52,472 nt of DNA from Desulfobotulus alkaliphilus (lineage in GTDB: Bacteria > Desulfobacterota > Desulfobacteria > Desulfobacterales > ASO4-4): contig NZ_VLLC01000022.1 of assembly GCF_007830435.1 (NCBI RefSeq), positions 7,856 through 60,327 of the forward strand, written 5' to 3'. A model generated the notes under the pieces. That model saw nothing but the letters and a program-made list of their open reading frames with translations, was not told the DNA's origin and did not search any database. Both the position numbers and the translations under genes were made by a program. Below, piece by piece: positions 32,568 through 43,953 of this stretch. How positions within the stretch are numbered: the stretch's first letter is position 1; the number at the start of each line of letters is the position of its first letter.

Positions 32568-33527
32568 ATGTCGCCCCCCGTAAAAAAAAATACAGAAGAC
32601 GGCACAGGTCCTGTTTTTACTGGCTCCTGCATCCTGCCGCCCCCCCTTTTTTCCGGAGACTGTATTGGTGTGATTGCTCCTGCCGGTGCGGCGGACCCTG
32701 AAGCGCTGGAAGCGGGGCTGGAGGAAATAAGATCCAGGGGCTATGCCCTGAAGGTGGCGGATCAGGTGTATATGAAAGAGCCTCTGGGTTTTGCAGGTTC
32801 AGATCTTATCCGGGCCGGGGCCCTGATGGATTTTTTTGAGGATCCTGATGTCCATGCCATATGGATGGCCCGTGGGGGATATGGCTGTACCCGTCTTTTT
32901 CCCCTGCTGAATGCAGAGATCATTGCAGCCTTTCCCAAAAGGGTCATGGGATTCAGTGATGGTACGGCACTTCTTTTGTTTTTGATGGAGCAATGCGGTA
33001 TGGCTGGCCTGCACGGCCCGGTTCTGACCCAGCTTGGCAGGCTGCCCTCCATGGACAGGGATGCTGCCTTTGATGCCCTTGTCTGGGAAGGGGGCCAGCC
33101 CATGTTCGTGGGCTGGAAAAAAGTGCTGCAGCCCGGAAGGGCTGTGGGTCGGCTCATGGGCGGCAATCTTTCCATGATCTGTCATCTTTTGGGAACCCCC
33201 TGGTGTCCGGATTTTACGGGGAGCATTCTTTTCCTTGAGGATGTCAATGAAGCACCCTACCGCATTGACCGGATGTTCTGCCACCTTGCCATGGCAGGTG
33301 TGCTCAAGGAGGTTTCCGGTCTGCTTCTGGGAGATTTTACCCATTGCGGAAACGAAGCGCAGATTTATGAACGTATCCTTGCCTTTCTTCCCGAAGGAAT
33401 CCCCGTGGTCTGCGGCCTGCCCCTGGGACATGGCGACAGAAATCAGCCCCTGATGCTGGGGGCCAGGGCCTGTCTGGATACCGGGACTGCGCATCTGATA
33501 TGGGAGTGGCACCATGGTTTTTCTTGA
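32568..33527 (+). CDS. Muramoyltetrapeptide LD-carboxypeptidase (S66, LdcA-like)
   Basis: 319-aa S66 serine carboxypeptidase that removes the terminal D-Ala from murein tetrapeptides during cell-wall recycling. Signatures: IAPAGA near 36-41, ARGGYGCTRLF near 101-111, nucleophile S130 in GFSDGT, FLEDVNEAPYRIDRM with the catalytic Glu, and the catalytic His in PLGHGDRN near the end. The first ~25 residues are an unusual polar extension without signal features; the ATG at 32568 lacks strong competition. It overlaps the serine hydrolase gene by 14 bp. Confidence 0.9.
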   Translation: MSPPVKKNTEDGTGPVFTGSCILPPPLFSGDCIGVIAPAGAADPEALEAGLEEIRSRGYALKVADQVYMKEPLGFAGSDLIRAGALMDFFEDPDVHAIWMARGGYGCTRLFPLLNAEIIAAFPKRVMGFSDGTALLLFLMEQCGMAGLHGPVLTQLGRLPSMDRDAAFDALVWEGGQPMFVGWKKVLQPGRAVGRLMGGNLSMICHLLGTPWCPDFTGSILFLEDVNEAPYRIDRMFCHLAMAGVLKEVSGLLLGDFTHCGNEAQIYERILAFLPEGIPVVCGLPLGHGDRNQPLMLGARACLDTGTAHLIWEWHHGFS

Positions 33528-34578
33528 TCATCTGCTGCAGGAGGGTGTGGATCAAAGGGTCTTTTCCGCTGTTTCCGCATGGGTGGGTGTGGATGGGCAC
33601 TGTGTTTATGCAGGAAATGCCGGTTGTCTTGACCCTGCCACGGGTGTGCCGGTAACAGGGGCAAGTGTTTTTGATCTTGCTTCCCTGACCAAGGTTCTGG
33701 GGACAACGCCGGTTCTCATGCATCTGGTGGCAGAAGGGCGGATTTCTCCGGAAGACCGTCTCTGTTCTTATCTGCCGGAATGGCGGGGGGATAAGGCGCG
33801 GGAAGGGATTCGTATCCATCACCTTTTGCAGCATACCTCAGGGCTGCCTGCCCACAGGCCCTTTTATCAGGAACTGGAAGCTGTACCTGAATCTCTGCGG
33901 AGGGAAGAAAGGCTTCGTCTGATCCGGAATATCCCCCTTGAATGCTGTCCGGGGCAGCGGACCCTTTACAGTGACCTTGGCTTTATGCTCCTGAAGGAGG
34001 TGGTGGAAAATGTGACGGGAGAGGCTTTCGGGGGCAGGGTGATGGCGGCACTTCCGCCGGGAGCGGAGAAAAAAATCTTCTTTCCTGTTCCGGGGGGCGG
34101 GGCGGGCGTGGATTGCGCCTGTACCGGAGAAAGCCCGGTACGGAAACGACGGCTTACGGGCGAAGTACACGATGAAAATGCTGCATTTATTGGTGGTGTG
34201 GATGGCCAGGCAGGGCTTTTCGGGACGGCTTCCGGTGTGGGAGAGGTGGGACAGGCGCTGGTGGAAGCCTGGCATGGTATGTCTTTATGGCTGCCTGCTT
34301 CGGTTCTGCATCGTTTTATTTTCTGGCCGGAAGACGGGAAGCGGCCTTTGGGTTTTGATCGTCCGTCCGGCACCGTTTCTTCCTGTGGTTCTCTCTTTTC
34401 CAAAAGTACGGCAGGACATCTGGGTTTTACGGGAACCTCCCTGTGGATGGACATGAAAAAAAAAATTGTTGTGGTACTTTTAAGCAACCGTGTTTATTAT
34501 GGCGACCTGAACTGGAAGATACGATCTTTCCGCCCCCGCTTCCATGATTGCGTGATGCAAACCTTTGGGCAGGCTTAA
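33514..34578 (+). CDS. Serine hydrolase, class C beta-lactamase/PBP-like fold
   Basis: 354-aa member of the beta-lactamase superfamily (PF00144). The nucleophile is S57 in SLTK (SxxK), there is a YSD tyrosine motif (TLYSDLGFML), and HLGFTGT stands in for the KTG box. HTSGLPAH is another family marker. No signal peptide is visible, so it may act in the cytoplasm on muropeptides together with the LD-carboxypeptidase whose gene it overlaps; that link is inferred. A beta-lactam resistance role is not suggested. Confidence 0.85.
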   Translation: MVFLDHLLQEGVDQRVFSAVSAWVGVDGHCVYAGNAGCLDPATGVPVTGASVFDLASLTKVLGTTPVLMHLVAEGRISPEDRLCSYLPEWRGDKAREGIRIHHLLQHTSGLPAHRPFYQELEAVPESLRREERLRLIRNIPLECCPGQRTLYSDLGFMLLKEVVENVTGEAFGGRVMAALPPGAEKKIFFPVPGGGAGVDCACTGESPVRKRRLTGEVHDENAAFIGGVDGQAGLFGTASGVGEVGQALVEAWHGMSLWLPASVLHRFIFWPEDGKRPLGFDRPSGTVSSCGSLFSKSTAGHLGFTGTSLWMDMKKKIVVVLLSNRVYYGDLNWKIRSFRPRFHDCVMQTFGQA

Positions 34579-36082
<1,504 letters not shown>

Positions 36083-36086
36083 AACT

Positions 36087-36947
36087 ATGTTCTCTCGCAG
36101 GTTTATTCTTTTCAGTGTATTTTTTGTCCTCCTGTCTGCCACCCTTATCTCCCTGGTGCTGAGCGGGAAGCATCCCCGGCCAGTGGCACAGGGGGCGGGT
36201 TCGCTGGTTTTGACCCTGGTGGGCCCCTTGCAGCATGGGGCCACAAAGATGACTCAGTGGGCAGGTTCCCTGTGGCGTATCTATTTTGACTCCGTACGTC
36301 AGGCCCGTGAAAATGATTTCCTCCGAAAGGAGCTGGCTCTGGCACGTGAAAAGGAAAATGAGTACCTTGAACTGGCCCTGGCCAATGAGCGCCTCCGCAG
36401 TTTTCTCAATTTCAGGGAGGGTGAAGACAGGGAAGTGCTTGTGGCAGAAATTGTCGGAAAGGATCCTTCTCCCTGGTTCAAGACCTTCATAGTTAACAGG
36501 GGGAGGCGGGATGGGGTTCGGCCAGGGCTTCCTGTGGTGGTTCCAGATGGTATTGTGGGACAGGTTGTGGAGGTTGCCGGGAGGTATGCCAAGGTTCTTC
36601 TGATTACCGACCGCATGAGCGGTGTGGATTCTCTGGTTCAGCGAACCCGGGCAAGGGGCGTTGTGAAGGGTTCTGGTGCTTCTTTCTGCTCCTTTTCCTA
36701 TGCCTTGCGCCGTTATGATATTGCCGAGGGAGATGTGGTGGTGAGTTCGGGGCTGGATGGGATTTATCCCAAGGGGCTGCGCATCGGATGGGTTGACGGG
36801 GTTATCCGCAGTGATGATGGAATTTTTCAGGATGTGAGGATACAGCCTTTTGTGGATTTTGAACGTATTGAGGAGGTCATGATTCTTCTGCTCACCGATG
36901 AAGAAGATGTCGATGACATGGAGTCTCAGGAAGAACCTCTGCCATGA
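36087..36947 (+). CDS. mreC: Rod shape-determining protein MreC
   Basis: 286-aa bitopic inner-membrane protein: one N-terminal helix (FILFSVFFVLLSATLISLVL), a periplasmic coiled coil near residues 65-105 (ARENDFLRKELALAREKEN) and the two-barrel MreC domain with GLPVVVPDGIVGQVVEV and VVSSGLDGIYPKGLRIG. It links MreB to periplasmic penicillin-binding proteins. The start at 36087 is four bases after the mreB stop; an in-frame start at 36018 overlaps mreB and is less likely. It overlaps mreD by 4 bp. The acidic tail (DEEDVDDMESQEE) is a lineage feature. Confidence 0.95.
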   Translation: MFSRRFILFSVFFVLLSATLISLVLSGKHPRPVAQGAGSLVLTLVGPLQHGATKMTQWAGSLWRIYFDSVRQARENDFLRKELALAREKENEYLELALANERLRSFLNFREGEDREVLVAEIVGKDPSPWFKTFIVNRGRRDGVRPGLPVVVPDGIVGQVVEVAGRYAKVLLITDRMSGVDSLVQRTRARGVVKGSGASFCSFSYALRRYDIAEGDVVVSSGLDGIYPKGLRIGWVDGVIRSDDGIFQDVRIQPFVDFERIEEVMILLLTDEEDVDDMESQEEPLP

Positions 36948-37468
36948 CCCTGTTCCTGCATTATTCAGTTCTTTCTTTTTTTACCCTTGGCATGACTGTT
37001 TTTTTTACGGGCTATCCCATCTGCAGTCCCATGCTCGTGTATGTGGTTTATCTTGGACTGGATGCGGATTTTGTTCCGGGTCTTGTTCTCATCCTCATCG
37101 CAGGTTTTGTCCTAGATGGTCTTTCCGGAGGGGTTCTTGGGGTTTATCTCTTCTCTTTTCTCTGGATTTTCTGCATGATCCGGTGGCTGGGCGGTTTTCT
37201 GCGGGCAACGAGCCCGTTTTTTCCTTTCCTTGCTGTTCTGGCGGGTATTCTACTTGAAAATCTGTTTACGATACTATCCCTTGCGTCCAGAACCCATGGG
37301 GAGGGGCTTTTTTCCGATGCCTTCCGGTTTGTTGCTTTACAGGTAATCACCGCTATCATTATTTGTCCTCTGCTCCTGACTTTGTTTCGAAAAATGCAGG
37401 GCTTTTTGTTTCGGCAGACCAGATCAAAATCAACCCTGTCGGATTTTTTTTCAGGCAGGCCCATGTAA
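36944..37468 (+). CDS. mreD: Rod shape-determining protein MreD
   Basis: 174-aa small polytopic membrane protein with about five to six hydrophobic helices and the conserved GFVLDGLSGGVLGVYLFSFL stretch typical of MreD. It is the membrane partner of MreC in the elongasome. ATGA overlap with mreC shows coupling; mrdA follows 55 bp downstream. Confidence 0.92.
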   Translation: MTLFLHYSVLSFFTLGMTVFFTGYPICSPMLVYVVYLGLDADFVPGLVLILIAGFVLDGLSGGVLGVYLFSFLWIFCMIRWLGGFLRATSPFFPFLAVLAGILLENLFTILSLASRTHGEGLFSDAFRFVALQVITAIIICPLLLTLFRKMQGFLFRQTRSKSTLSDFFSGRPM

Positions 37469-37523
37469 GCGGGGCTGGGACTGATTCAGGGTGATGCAGG
37501 TGTTTTAGGGGAAAAGGAAGAAA

Positions 37524-39353
37524 ATGGTATCCGAGTTTGAATATTTAATAAGTAAGGATACGGATGGATACCGGCGCAGGCTTGTGATTTTATTTGCCGT
37601 TGCAGCTGTTTTTTTTCTGATGCTGCTGATGCGTCTCTTTTATCTGCAGATTATTCAAGGCCATGAATATGCCCGTCTTTCCGAAAACAACTGTATCCGC
37701 CTGCAAAGCATTCCTCCCCACAGGGGGCTGATTTATGACCGTCATGGCGCACTGCTGGTGGATAACAGGCCTGCCTACGATCTTCTGATTGTTCCCGGTG
37801 ATGTGGGAAACATGGAAGAGGTACTGGGACGCCTGGCTGTCCTTTCCGACATACCGGTTTCTGAATTTCAGGAACGGCTGGAAAGGGAGCGGGGGCCGGG
37901 GTACAGGGCTGTTCTTCTCCGTCAGGATCTGGACAGGGATGCTGTGGGACTCATCAGTGCCCGTCGCTATGATCTTCCGGGTGTACGCATAGAGGCGAGA
38001 CCCAGACGCCAGTATATGTATCCGGGCCTTGCAGCCCATCTGATCGGTTATCTCGGAGAGGTCAGCCCGGCTGAACTTCAGCGGCCAGAGAACAAAGATC
38101 TGAGGGGTGGTGATTTTATTGGGAAAACAGGAGTTGAAAGGGTCTATGATGCCGTACTCCGTGGGGAACGGGGTGGCCGTCAGGTAGAGGTGAATGTCCG
38201 CGGGCAGGTGATACGTATTCTCCATACTGTGCCAGCAAAGCCGGGGGGTAGTCTCTACCTTGCTTTGGACAGGGACTTGCAAAGCCACACGGAGTCTCTC
38301 ATGGAAGGCCGGGTTGGGGCTGTTGTTGCGTTGGACCCCACCAACGGTCAGGTGCTTGCCATGGTGTCCAGTCCTTCCTTTGATCAGAATCTTTTTGCCA
38401 GAGGTATCCGGACGGATGAATGGCGGTCCCTTGCACAAAATCCCCATCGTCCCATGGAAAATAAGGCGATTCAGGGGCTCTATCCGCCAGCATCCACCTA
38501 TAAAATGATTTCTGCCATTGCAGCCCTTGAGGAAGGGGTTGTAGACAGCGAAACCCGTTTTTTCTGCTCCGGCTCCTTACGTTTCGGAGACAGGAATTTT
38601 CGGTGCTGGAGAAGAACCGGCCATGGGAATCTGAATCTGCGGGAAGCTCTGGAGCGTTCCTGTGACGTGTATTTTTATCATGTTGCCCAGCGTCTGGGGG
38701 TGGACAGGCTGGCCTGGTATGCAAGGGCTGCGGGCTTTGGCCGGAGAACGGGCGTAGATCTGGACCATGAAGAGGCAGGCCTTGTGCCGACGGCGGGATG
38801 GAAACGTCGCAGAACGGGCGTTTCATGGCAGGCGGGCGAGACCCTCTCCGTAATCATCGGGCAGGGTTATAATCTGGCGACCTGCATGCAGGCGGCGGTG
38901 ATGACAGCGGCCCTGGGCAATGGGGGTATTTTGTTTCGTCCTCAGGTTGCCCTTGAAATCCGGAAGACTGGGGGAGAGGTTATGCGGCCTTTTACACCTG
39001 AGGTGACGGGCCGTCTGCCCGTAAGTCCTGAGAATCTGGAGCTGGTGAGACTATCCATGAGGGATGTTGTGCATGCTGCACAGGGGACAGCCCGTGGTAT
39101 CCGGACCTCCGAGTTTGATATGGGTGGAAAAACGGGTACGGCTCAGGTTCTCAGCCGCAGAACAGATGAGGAGGAGAGTTCGTCAAGGCCGGGTTTTGAA
39201 CCCCATGCCTGGTTTGTTGCCTTTGCACCCTATGATGACCCCCGGATAGCTGTGGCGGTGATTGTGGAGCATGGTGAAGGGGGAGCCAGAGTGGCGGCTC
39301 CCATTGCTGCGGAAGTGATGCGGAGTTACCTTGTTGGCTCAGGAGAAAAATGA
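37524..39353 (+). CDS. mrdA: Penicillin-binding protein 2, peptidoglycan transpeptidase
   Basis: 609-aa class B PBP of the elongasome. An N-terminal membrane helix (LVILFAVAAVFFLMLLM, ~20-36) is followed by the dimerisation/pedestal domain with RGLIYDRHG. The transpeptidase domain has nucleophile S324 in STYK (SxxK), SCD at 379-381 (SxN variant with Asp) and KTGT at 536-539. It crosslinks lateral wall peptidoglycan with its partner RodA, encoded next. AAGGAAG precedes the ATG. Confidence 0.96.
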   Translation: MVSEFEYLISKDTDGYRRRLVILFAVAAVFFLMLLMRLFYLQIIQGHEYARLSENNCIRLQSIPPHRGLIYDRHGALLVDNRPAYDLLIVPGDVGNMEEVLGRLAVLSDIPVSEFQERLERERGPGYRAVLLRQDLDRDAVGLISARRYDLPGVRIEARPRRQYMYPGLAAHLIGYLGEVSPAELQRPENKDLRGGDFIGKTGVERVYDAVLRGERGGRQVEVNVRGQVIRILHTVPAKPGGSLYLALDRDLQSHTESLMEGRVGAVVALDPTNGQVLAMVSSPSFDQNLFARGIRTDEWRSLAQNPHRPMENKAIQGLYPPASTYKMISAIAALEEGVVDSETRFFCSGSLRFGDRNFRCWRRTGHGNLNLREALERSCDVYFYHVAQRLGVDRLAWYARAAGFGRRTGVDLDHEEAGLVPTAGWKRRRTGVSWQAGETLSVIIGQGYNLATCMQAAVMTAALGNGGILFRPQVALEIRKTGGEVMRPFTPEVTGRLPVSPENLELVRLSMRDVVHAAQGTARGIRTSEFDMGGKTGTAQVLSRRTDEEESSSRPGFEPHAWFVAFAPYDDPRIAVAVIVEHGEGGARVAAPIAAEVMRSYLVGSGEK

Positions 39354-39462
39354 GTTTGCATGATGCGGGGTGTATTTTAGCTGATGTGTTTTTTTGTCCT
39401 CTGGCGGATGTACTGATGTTCATGGGGGTAATGAACGGCCTGAACGTGTTGAAGGAAGGGTG

Positions 39463-40566
39463 ATGTTCGACAGAAGACTGATTACTCACTTTGACTGGGG
39501 GCTTCTGGTCCTGACTCTGATTCTGGCTGCCATGGGCCTTGGTATCCTTTACAGTGCAGTGAATGCGGGAGGGAATACATCGCAGGAAGGTCTTCTGCTG
39601 AGGCAGCTTCTCTGGTTTGCCATTGGTGGCGGGCTTATGTCTCTGTCCATGCTGGTGAACTACAAACGTTTTGACCAGTGGGGCCTGGTAATTTATGCGG
39701 GCTGTATTCTTCTGCTGATTGCTGTCATGGTTTTTGGCCGGTACGGTGGAGGTGCAAGGCGCTGGCTGCTTCTGGGACCGATCAGTATTCAGCCTTCCGA
39801 GCTGATGAAAATCGCCATATGTATTGTTCTTGCAAGATATTTTGCCAAAAATTTTATGGGCGAGGGCCTGGGGTTCAAGGAGCTGATACAGCCCTTTGTC
39901 TTGATTCTTATTCCTTTTTTGCTTATTGTCCAGCAACCGGATCTGGGGACAGCCCTGCTTCTTTTTGTTATTGGCGGTAGCCTGACGCTCTTTGTCGGGC
40001 TGAAGCGAAGTACTTTCTGGGGGCTTCTGGCTGCGGCAATGGCAGCAGTACCCATGGTCTGGTTTTTTTTAAAGGATTACCAGAAAAACAGAATTCTGAC
40101 CTTTCTGGATCCGGGGCGGGATCCGCTGGGTACGGGGTATCATATTATCCAGTCAAAAATTGCCATTGGATCGGGCCAGTTGTTTGGCAAAGGTTTTCTT
40201 GGCGGCACCCAGAATGCGCTGGATTTTCTGCCGGAGCAGCACACGGACTTTATTCTGTCCGTACTTGCGGAGGAGTGGGGCTTTGTGGGATGCAGCGTGT
40301 TGCTTGTTCTCTATCTGCTTTTTCTGGCATGGAGCCTAAGTGTGGCGTATCGCTGCAGGGATTCCTTTGGAACCTTTCTGGTTGTGGGAATTACGGCCAT
40401 GAATTTCTGGCATATTTTTATAAATATGGGCATGGTCATGGGGCTTCTGCCCGTTGTGGGTGTGCCTTTGCCCATGGTGAGCTATGGTGGATCTTCTGTG
40501 GTGACCACCCTCTTGGGTGTTGGGATTCTGCTGAATATCAGTATGCGCAGGTTTCTTTCGGATTGA
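39463..40566 (+). CDS. rodA: Peptidoglycan glycosyltransferase RodA
   Basis: 367-aa SEDS-family polymerase with about ten membrane helices. SEDS hallmarks: RRWLLLGPISIQPSELMKIA, QQPDLGTALLLF, the catalytic-loop region LPEQHTDFILSVLAEEWGFVG and GVPLPMVSYGGSS near the end. It polymerises lipid II for side-wall growth with PBP2. ATG 39463 with GGAAGGG upstream gives the normal N-terminus; the longer in-frame start at 39394 reads through non-conserved sequence. Confidence 0.95.
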   Translation: MFDRRLITHFDWGLLVLTLILAAMGLGILYSAVNAGGNTSQEGLLLRQLLWFAIGGGLMSLSMLVNYKRFDQWGLVIYAGCILLLIAVMVFGRYGGGARRWLLLGPISIQPSELMKIAICIVLARYFAKNFMGEGLGFKELIQPFVLILIPFLLIVQQPDLGTALLLFVIGGSLTLFVGLKRSTFWGLLAAAMAAVPMVWFFLKDYQKNRILTFLDPGRDPLGTGYHIIQSKIAIGSGQLFGKGFLGGTQNALDFLPEQHTDFILSVLAEEWGFVGCSVLLVLYLLFLAWSLSVAYRCRDSFGTFLVVGITAMNFWHIFINMGMVMGLLPVVGVPLPMVSYGGSSVVTTLLGVGILLNISMRRFLSD

Positions 40567-40638
40567 TGTTTTTTTCTGCGGTGCAGATAAAATGAATGGT
40601 TTTCAGGGGGAGTGCAAGTTTTTTAAAAAACATTGAAA

Positions 40639-40667
40639 AAGGAGGTTTGATGCCAAAATATGCTTAA
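40639..40667 (+). other. Five-codon minigene with a consensus ribosome site upstream of the atp operon
   Basis: AAGGAGG (40639-40645) is followed four bases later by ATG and an ORF of five codons (MPKYA) ending in TAA at 40667. It lies between rodA and atpF' with no other gene. It could be a leader ORF, a relic of a lost gene or coincidence. A weak TTGACT (40691-40696) that could be a -35 box lies just downstream. Confidence 0.3.
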
Positions 40668-40839
40668 AATATCAGGAAATTTTGAAAAAATCTTTGACTT
40701 TTTTGGCTTTTCAGTGGTAGGTAGCCTCGATTAAGTTTATGGCTGTGCGATTCGACAGATGTCCGGTGAGCCGTATATCCGTCCGGTGAAGGCACAGATA
40801 CGCAAAAGGTCTGGAACGCACGAATTCTGGAGGGCATTT

Positions 40840-41268
40840 ATGAACATCAGCGTGGACGGATCCTTAGGAATCCAGATCCTCAACTTTGTTGTGCTGATCG
40901 TTGTGCTGAACGCAGTGCTGTACAAACCCATACGGCAGATTCTTGCAAAACGCAGGGATACGGTTGAAGGGCTTGAGTCGGCAATCTCACGGATGCAGTC
41001 CGAGGGCGATGAGTGCCTTGAGGCTGTGAAGGCTGGCATCAGGGAAGCCAGAACCCGTGGGGTAAGGGAAAAAGATGCAGTAATTGAAAGCGTCAGCGCA
41101 GAAGAAAAAAAGCGGGTAGCCGAGATTCAGGAAGGAATCCAGAAGGACCTTGAAGCCTTCCGTATGCGGATTGCAGGGGAAGCTGAAGAGGCCCGGAAGG
41201 CACTTGCCTCCCAGGCGGACGCCTTTGCCTCTGCCATTGCAGAGAAGATTCTCGGGAGGGCGATTTGA
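40840..41268 (+). CDS. atpF': ATP synthase F0 subunit b'
   Basis: 142-aa peripheral-stalk subunit. One N-terminal membrane helix (IQILNFVVLIVVLNAVLYKPI) is followed by RQILAKRRDTVEGLE, the typical KPI--I---R start of b-type stalks, and then a long charged coiled coil. It lacks a signal peptide, unlike the neighbouring b subunit. ATG 40840 has GGAGGG upstream; the in-frame extension to 40759 is unlikely. Paired b' and b genes, with a and c subunit genes absent from the operon, are typical of Desulfobacterota-type organisation. Confidence 0.9.
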   Translation: MNISVDGSLGIQILNFVVLIVVLNAVLYKPIRQILAKRRDTVEGLESAISRMQSEGDECLEAVKAGIREARTRGVREKDAVIESVSAEEKKRVAEIQEGIQKDLEAFRMRIAGEAEEARKALASQADAFASAIAEKILGRAI

Positions 41269-41270
41269 TT

Positions 41271-41837
41271 ATGAATGCAAAGGGTAGAAAACTGTTTTGG
41301 GCCTCACTTGTTTTTTTTATGGGTGCAGGTGTCGCCTTTGCTGCAGGAGATGGAGGAGAGTCGTGGAGTTCCATTGACACCTACAGGGTGATGAACTTTA
41401 CGGCCCTTGTCCTTATTCTCTTTTTTCTTCTCCGGAAACCCGTTGCCAGATTTCTCAATGGCCGGATTGACGGAATAGAAAAACAGTTGGCAGATCTTGA
41501 GGAACGCAGGCTTGCTGCGGAAAAAGATCTGGCTGAATACCGTCGTCAACTGGAGCATATGGAAGACGAAGCCAAGTCCATTCTGGAACAGTACAGAAAG
41601 CAGGGCGAGGCGGCAAAGGAGCGTATTCTTGAAGAGGCAAAAGCCTCTGCGGAGAAAATGCGGGAGCAGGCACGCCGGAACATTGAACATGAGTTTGTCA
41701 AGGTCCGTGCCGGACTTCAGGCGGAAGTCATGGAAAAAGCCCTGGAGCGGGCGGAATCTCTGATTCAGGAGAAAATCAGTCCTGAAGACCATGATCGGCT
41801 GACGGAAGAATATCTTAAAAAGGTGGTGGCATCGTGA
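41271..41837 (+). CDS. atpF: ATP synthase F0 subunit b
   Basis: 188-aa peripheral-stalk subunit. An N-terminal hydrophobic segment resembling a signal peptide (LFWASLVFFMGAGVAFAAG) precedes the membrane helix (NFTALVLILFFLLRKPVARFL). A long coiled coil (~60-150) and a C-terminal delta-binding part follow. ATG 41271 has GGGAGGG upstream; a TTG six bases earlier is less likely. The last codon overlaps the atpH start (GTGA). Confidence 0.92.
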   Translation: MNAKGRKLFWASLVFFMGAGVAFAAGDGGESWSSIDTYRVMNFTALVLILFFLLRKPVARFLNGRIDGIEKQLADLEERRLAAEKDLAEYRRQLEHMEDEAKSILEQYRKQGEAAKERILEEAKASAEKMREQARRNIEHEFVKVRAGLQAEVMEKALERAESLIQEKISPEDHDRLTEEYLKKVVAS

Positions 41838-42385
41838 AAAATCTTGCGGTAGCAAGGCGATATGCCAAGGCCTTGCTTTTAATCGGAAAAGAAGACGGGC
41901 ATATGGATACCTACAGGCAGGAGCTGCAGGATGTCTGTACGGTTTTTCAGGAAAATGAGGGTTTGCGTCAGATTCTTTCCAACCCCCTTCATGCCCGGAC
42001 AGCACGGAGGCAGATTCTTGACTCGGTTCTTCAGAAAATGTCCCTGACTCAGGTGATGCGGTCTTTCATGCTTCTGCTCTTTGATAAGGGGCGTATTGTA
42101 AGGCTTGCGGACGTGGAGCGGTCCTACAGGGATCTTGCCGATGAGTTTCAGAATATTGCCCGTGCGCGGATCATATCCGCTGTTTCCCTGAGCGATACGG
42201 CTGTTGCGGGTATCCGCAGCGCCCTTGTTCGGATGACAAACCGGGAGGTTGTCCTTGACGTGCATGAGGATCCCCGGATTATCGGTGGAATTGTCACCAA
42301 GGTCGGGGATCTGGTCTATGATGGTAGTATCAGAACCCAGTTACGGAATCTGAGAGAATCTTTTAAGAGGGGTGAAGGTATCTGA
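41834..42385 (+). CDS. atpH: ATP synthase F1 subunit delta
   Basis: 183-aa OSCP/delta subunit that links the peripheral stalk to F1. The N-terminus [14 protein letters not shown] and the C-terminal [20 protein letters not shown] are family signatures. It begins with GTG overlapping the atpF stop and its stop shares one base with the atpA ATG, so the three are tightly co-translated. Confidence 0.95.
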   Translation: MKNLAVARRYAKALLLIGKEDGHMDTYRQELQDVCTVFQENEGLRQILSNPLHARTARRQILDSVLQKMSLTQVMRSFMLLLFDKGRIVRLADVERSYRDLADEFQNIARARIISAVSLSDTAVAGIRSALVRMTNREVVLDVHEDPRIIGGIVTKVGDLVYDGSIRTQLRNLRESFKRGEGI

Positions 42386-43902
42386 TGGAAATCAAAGCGG
42401 AAGAAATCAGCCAGATCATCCAGGAGCAAATCAAGGATTTCGACAAGAGCGTACAGCTCAGCGAAACCGGTGTTGTCCTGTCTGTCGGCGACGGTATTTC
42501 ACGTGTGTATGGCCTTGAAAAAGCGATGGCCCTTGAGTTGATTGAGTTTCCCGGTCAGGTGTTCGGTCTGGCGCTGAACCTTGAAGAGGATAACGTGGGG
42601 ATCGCCCTGATGGGGCCTGATACTGCAATTAAAGAAGGGGATGTGGTCAAGCGTACCGGGCGTATCGCCCAGGTGCCCGTTGGTGAGGCCATGCTGGGCA
42701 GGGTAGTGGATACCCTGGGTCAGCCTCTGGATGGGAAGGGACCTATAAATGCAACGGAGTCTCGCCGTCTAGAAATGGTTGCTCCCGGCGTTGTGGACAG
42801 GAAAAGCGTCCATGAGCCCATGTATACGGGGCTTAAGGCTATTGATGCCATGATTCCCATTGGTCGTGGTCAGCGTGAGCTTATCATTGGTGACCGGCAG
42901 ATCGGTAAGACTGCCGTGGCCATTGATGCCATCATTAATCAGAAGAACAGTGGTGTTAAGTGTATTTATGTGGCCTGTGGTCAGAAACAGTCCACGGTGG
43001 CTCAGGTGGTTGCCGTTCTTGAAGAAAACGGTGCCATGGAATATACCACCGTAGTTTCTGCCTGTGCCTCTGACCCTGCGGCTCTGCAGTACCTTGCTCC
43101 CTATTCGGGCTGTGCCATGGGCGAATATTTCCGGGATAAGGGTGAGCATGCCCTGATTATCTATGATGATCTTTCCAAGCAGGCAGCGGCTTACCGTCAG
43201 GTATCCCTTCTGCTTCGTCGTCCTCCCGGGCGTGAAGCTTTCCCCGGTGACGTTTTCTACAACCATTCCCGTCTGCTGGAGCGTGCTGCCAAGCTTTCCG
43301 ATGAACTGGGCGCAGGCTCCCTCACGGCTCTCCCCATTGTAGAAACCCAGCAGGGTGACGTTGCCGCCTTTATTCCCACCAACGTTATTTCCATTACAGA
43401 CGGTCAGATCTATCTGGAACCCAACCTTTTCTTCTCCGGTGTAAGACCTGCCGTGAACGTAGGTATTTCCGTTTCAAGGGTTGGTGGTTCTGCCCAGGAC
43501 AAGGCCATGAAGCAGGTGGCAGGAACCCTTCGTCTGGATCTGGCACAGTATCGTGAACTGGAAGCCTTTGCAGCTTTTGGTTCCGACCTTGATGCCGCTA
43601 CTCAGCGTCAGCTTACCCGTGGTGCCCGTCTGGTTGAAATTCTGAAACAGCCTCAGTTCAAGCCCCTGAAGCTTGAAAATCAGGTGGCCATAATATATGC
43701 GGGTACCAAGGGCTATCTGGATCAGTACTCCCTTGAGATGGTTCCCAAATATGAAGCGGGACTTCATGCCTTCCTGGAAGCCCGCCATGGTGATATCATG
43801 AAGGGCATTGCCGAAGAAAAGAAACTTTCCGATGAGTTGGAGGCAAAGCTGAAGGATGCTCTTAAGGCTTATGGTGAAGAGTTCAAGGACACCATCAAGT
43901 AA
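42385..43902 (+). CDS. atpA: ATP synthase F1 subunit alpha
   Basis: 505-aa non-catalytic nucleotide-binding subunit of F1. Walker A is GDRQIGKTA near residues 169-177, followed by [12 protein letters not shown] and the family block [29 protein letters not shown], whose Arg/Ser positions are intact. Length and start (TGATG overlap with atpH) are normal. It couples proton flow to ATP synthesis, or hydrolysis in fermenting cells. Confidence 0.98.
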   Translation: MEIKAEEISQIIQEQIKDFDKSVQLSETGVVLSVGDGISRVYGLEKAMALELIEFPGQVFGLALNLEEDNVGIALMGPDTAIKEGDVVKRTGRIAQVPVGEAMLGRVVDTLGQPLDGKGPINATESRRLEMVAPGVVDRKSVHEPMYTGLKAIDAMIPIGRGQRELIIGDRQIGKTAVAIDAIINQKNSGVKCIYVACGQKQSTVAQVVAVLEENGAMEYTTVVSACASDPAALQYLAPYSGCAMGEYFRDKGEHALIIYDDLSKQAAAYRQVSLLLRRPPGREAFPGDVFYNHSRLLERAAKLSDELGAGSLTALPIVETQQGDVAAFIPTNVISITDGQIYLEPNLFFSGVRPAVNVGISVSRVGGSAQDKAMKQVAGTLRLDLAQYRELEAFAAFGSDLDAATQRQLTRGARLVEILKQPQFKPLKLENQVAIIYAGTKGYLDQYSLEMVPKYEAGLHAFLEARHGDIMKGIAEEKKLSDELEAKLKDALKAYGEEFKDTIK

Positions 43903-43953
43903 GGCAGCCGGAGCTTATCATTAGCAAACACTGACTCTAAATAAGGTGATTTC

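Noticed and set aside
33514-34578. Antibiotic-resistance beta-lactamase
   Set aside because: It has the fold and SxxK motif, but no signal peptide, a degenerate KTG box and a cell-wall-recycling neighbour; a resistance call is not supported.
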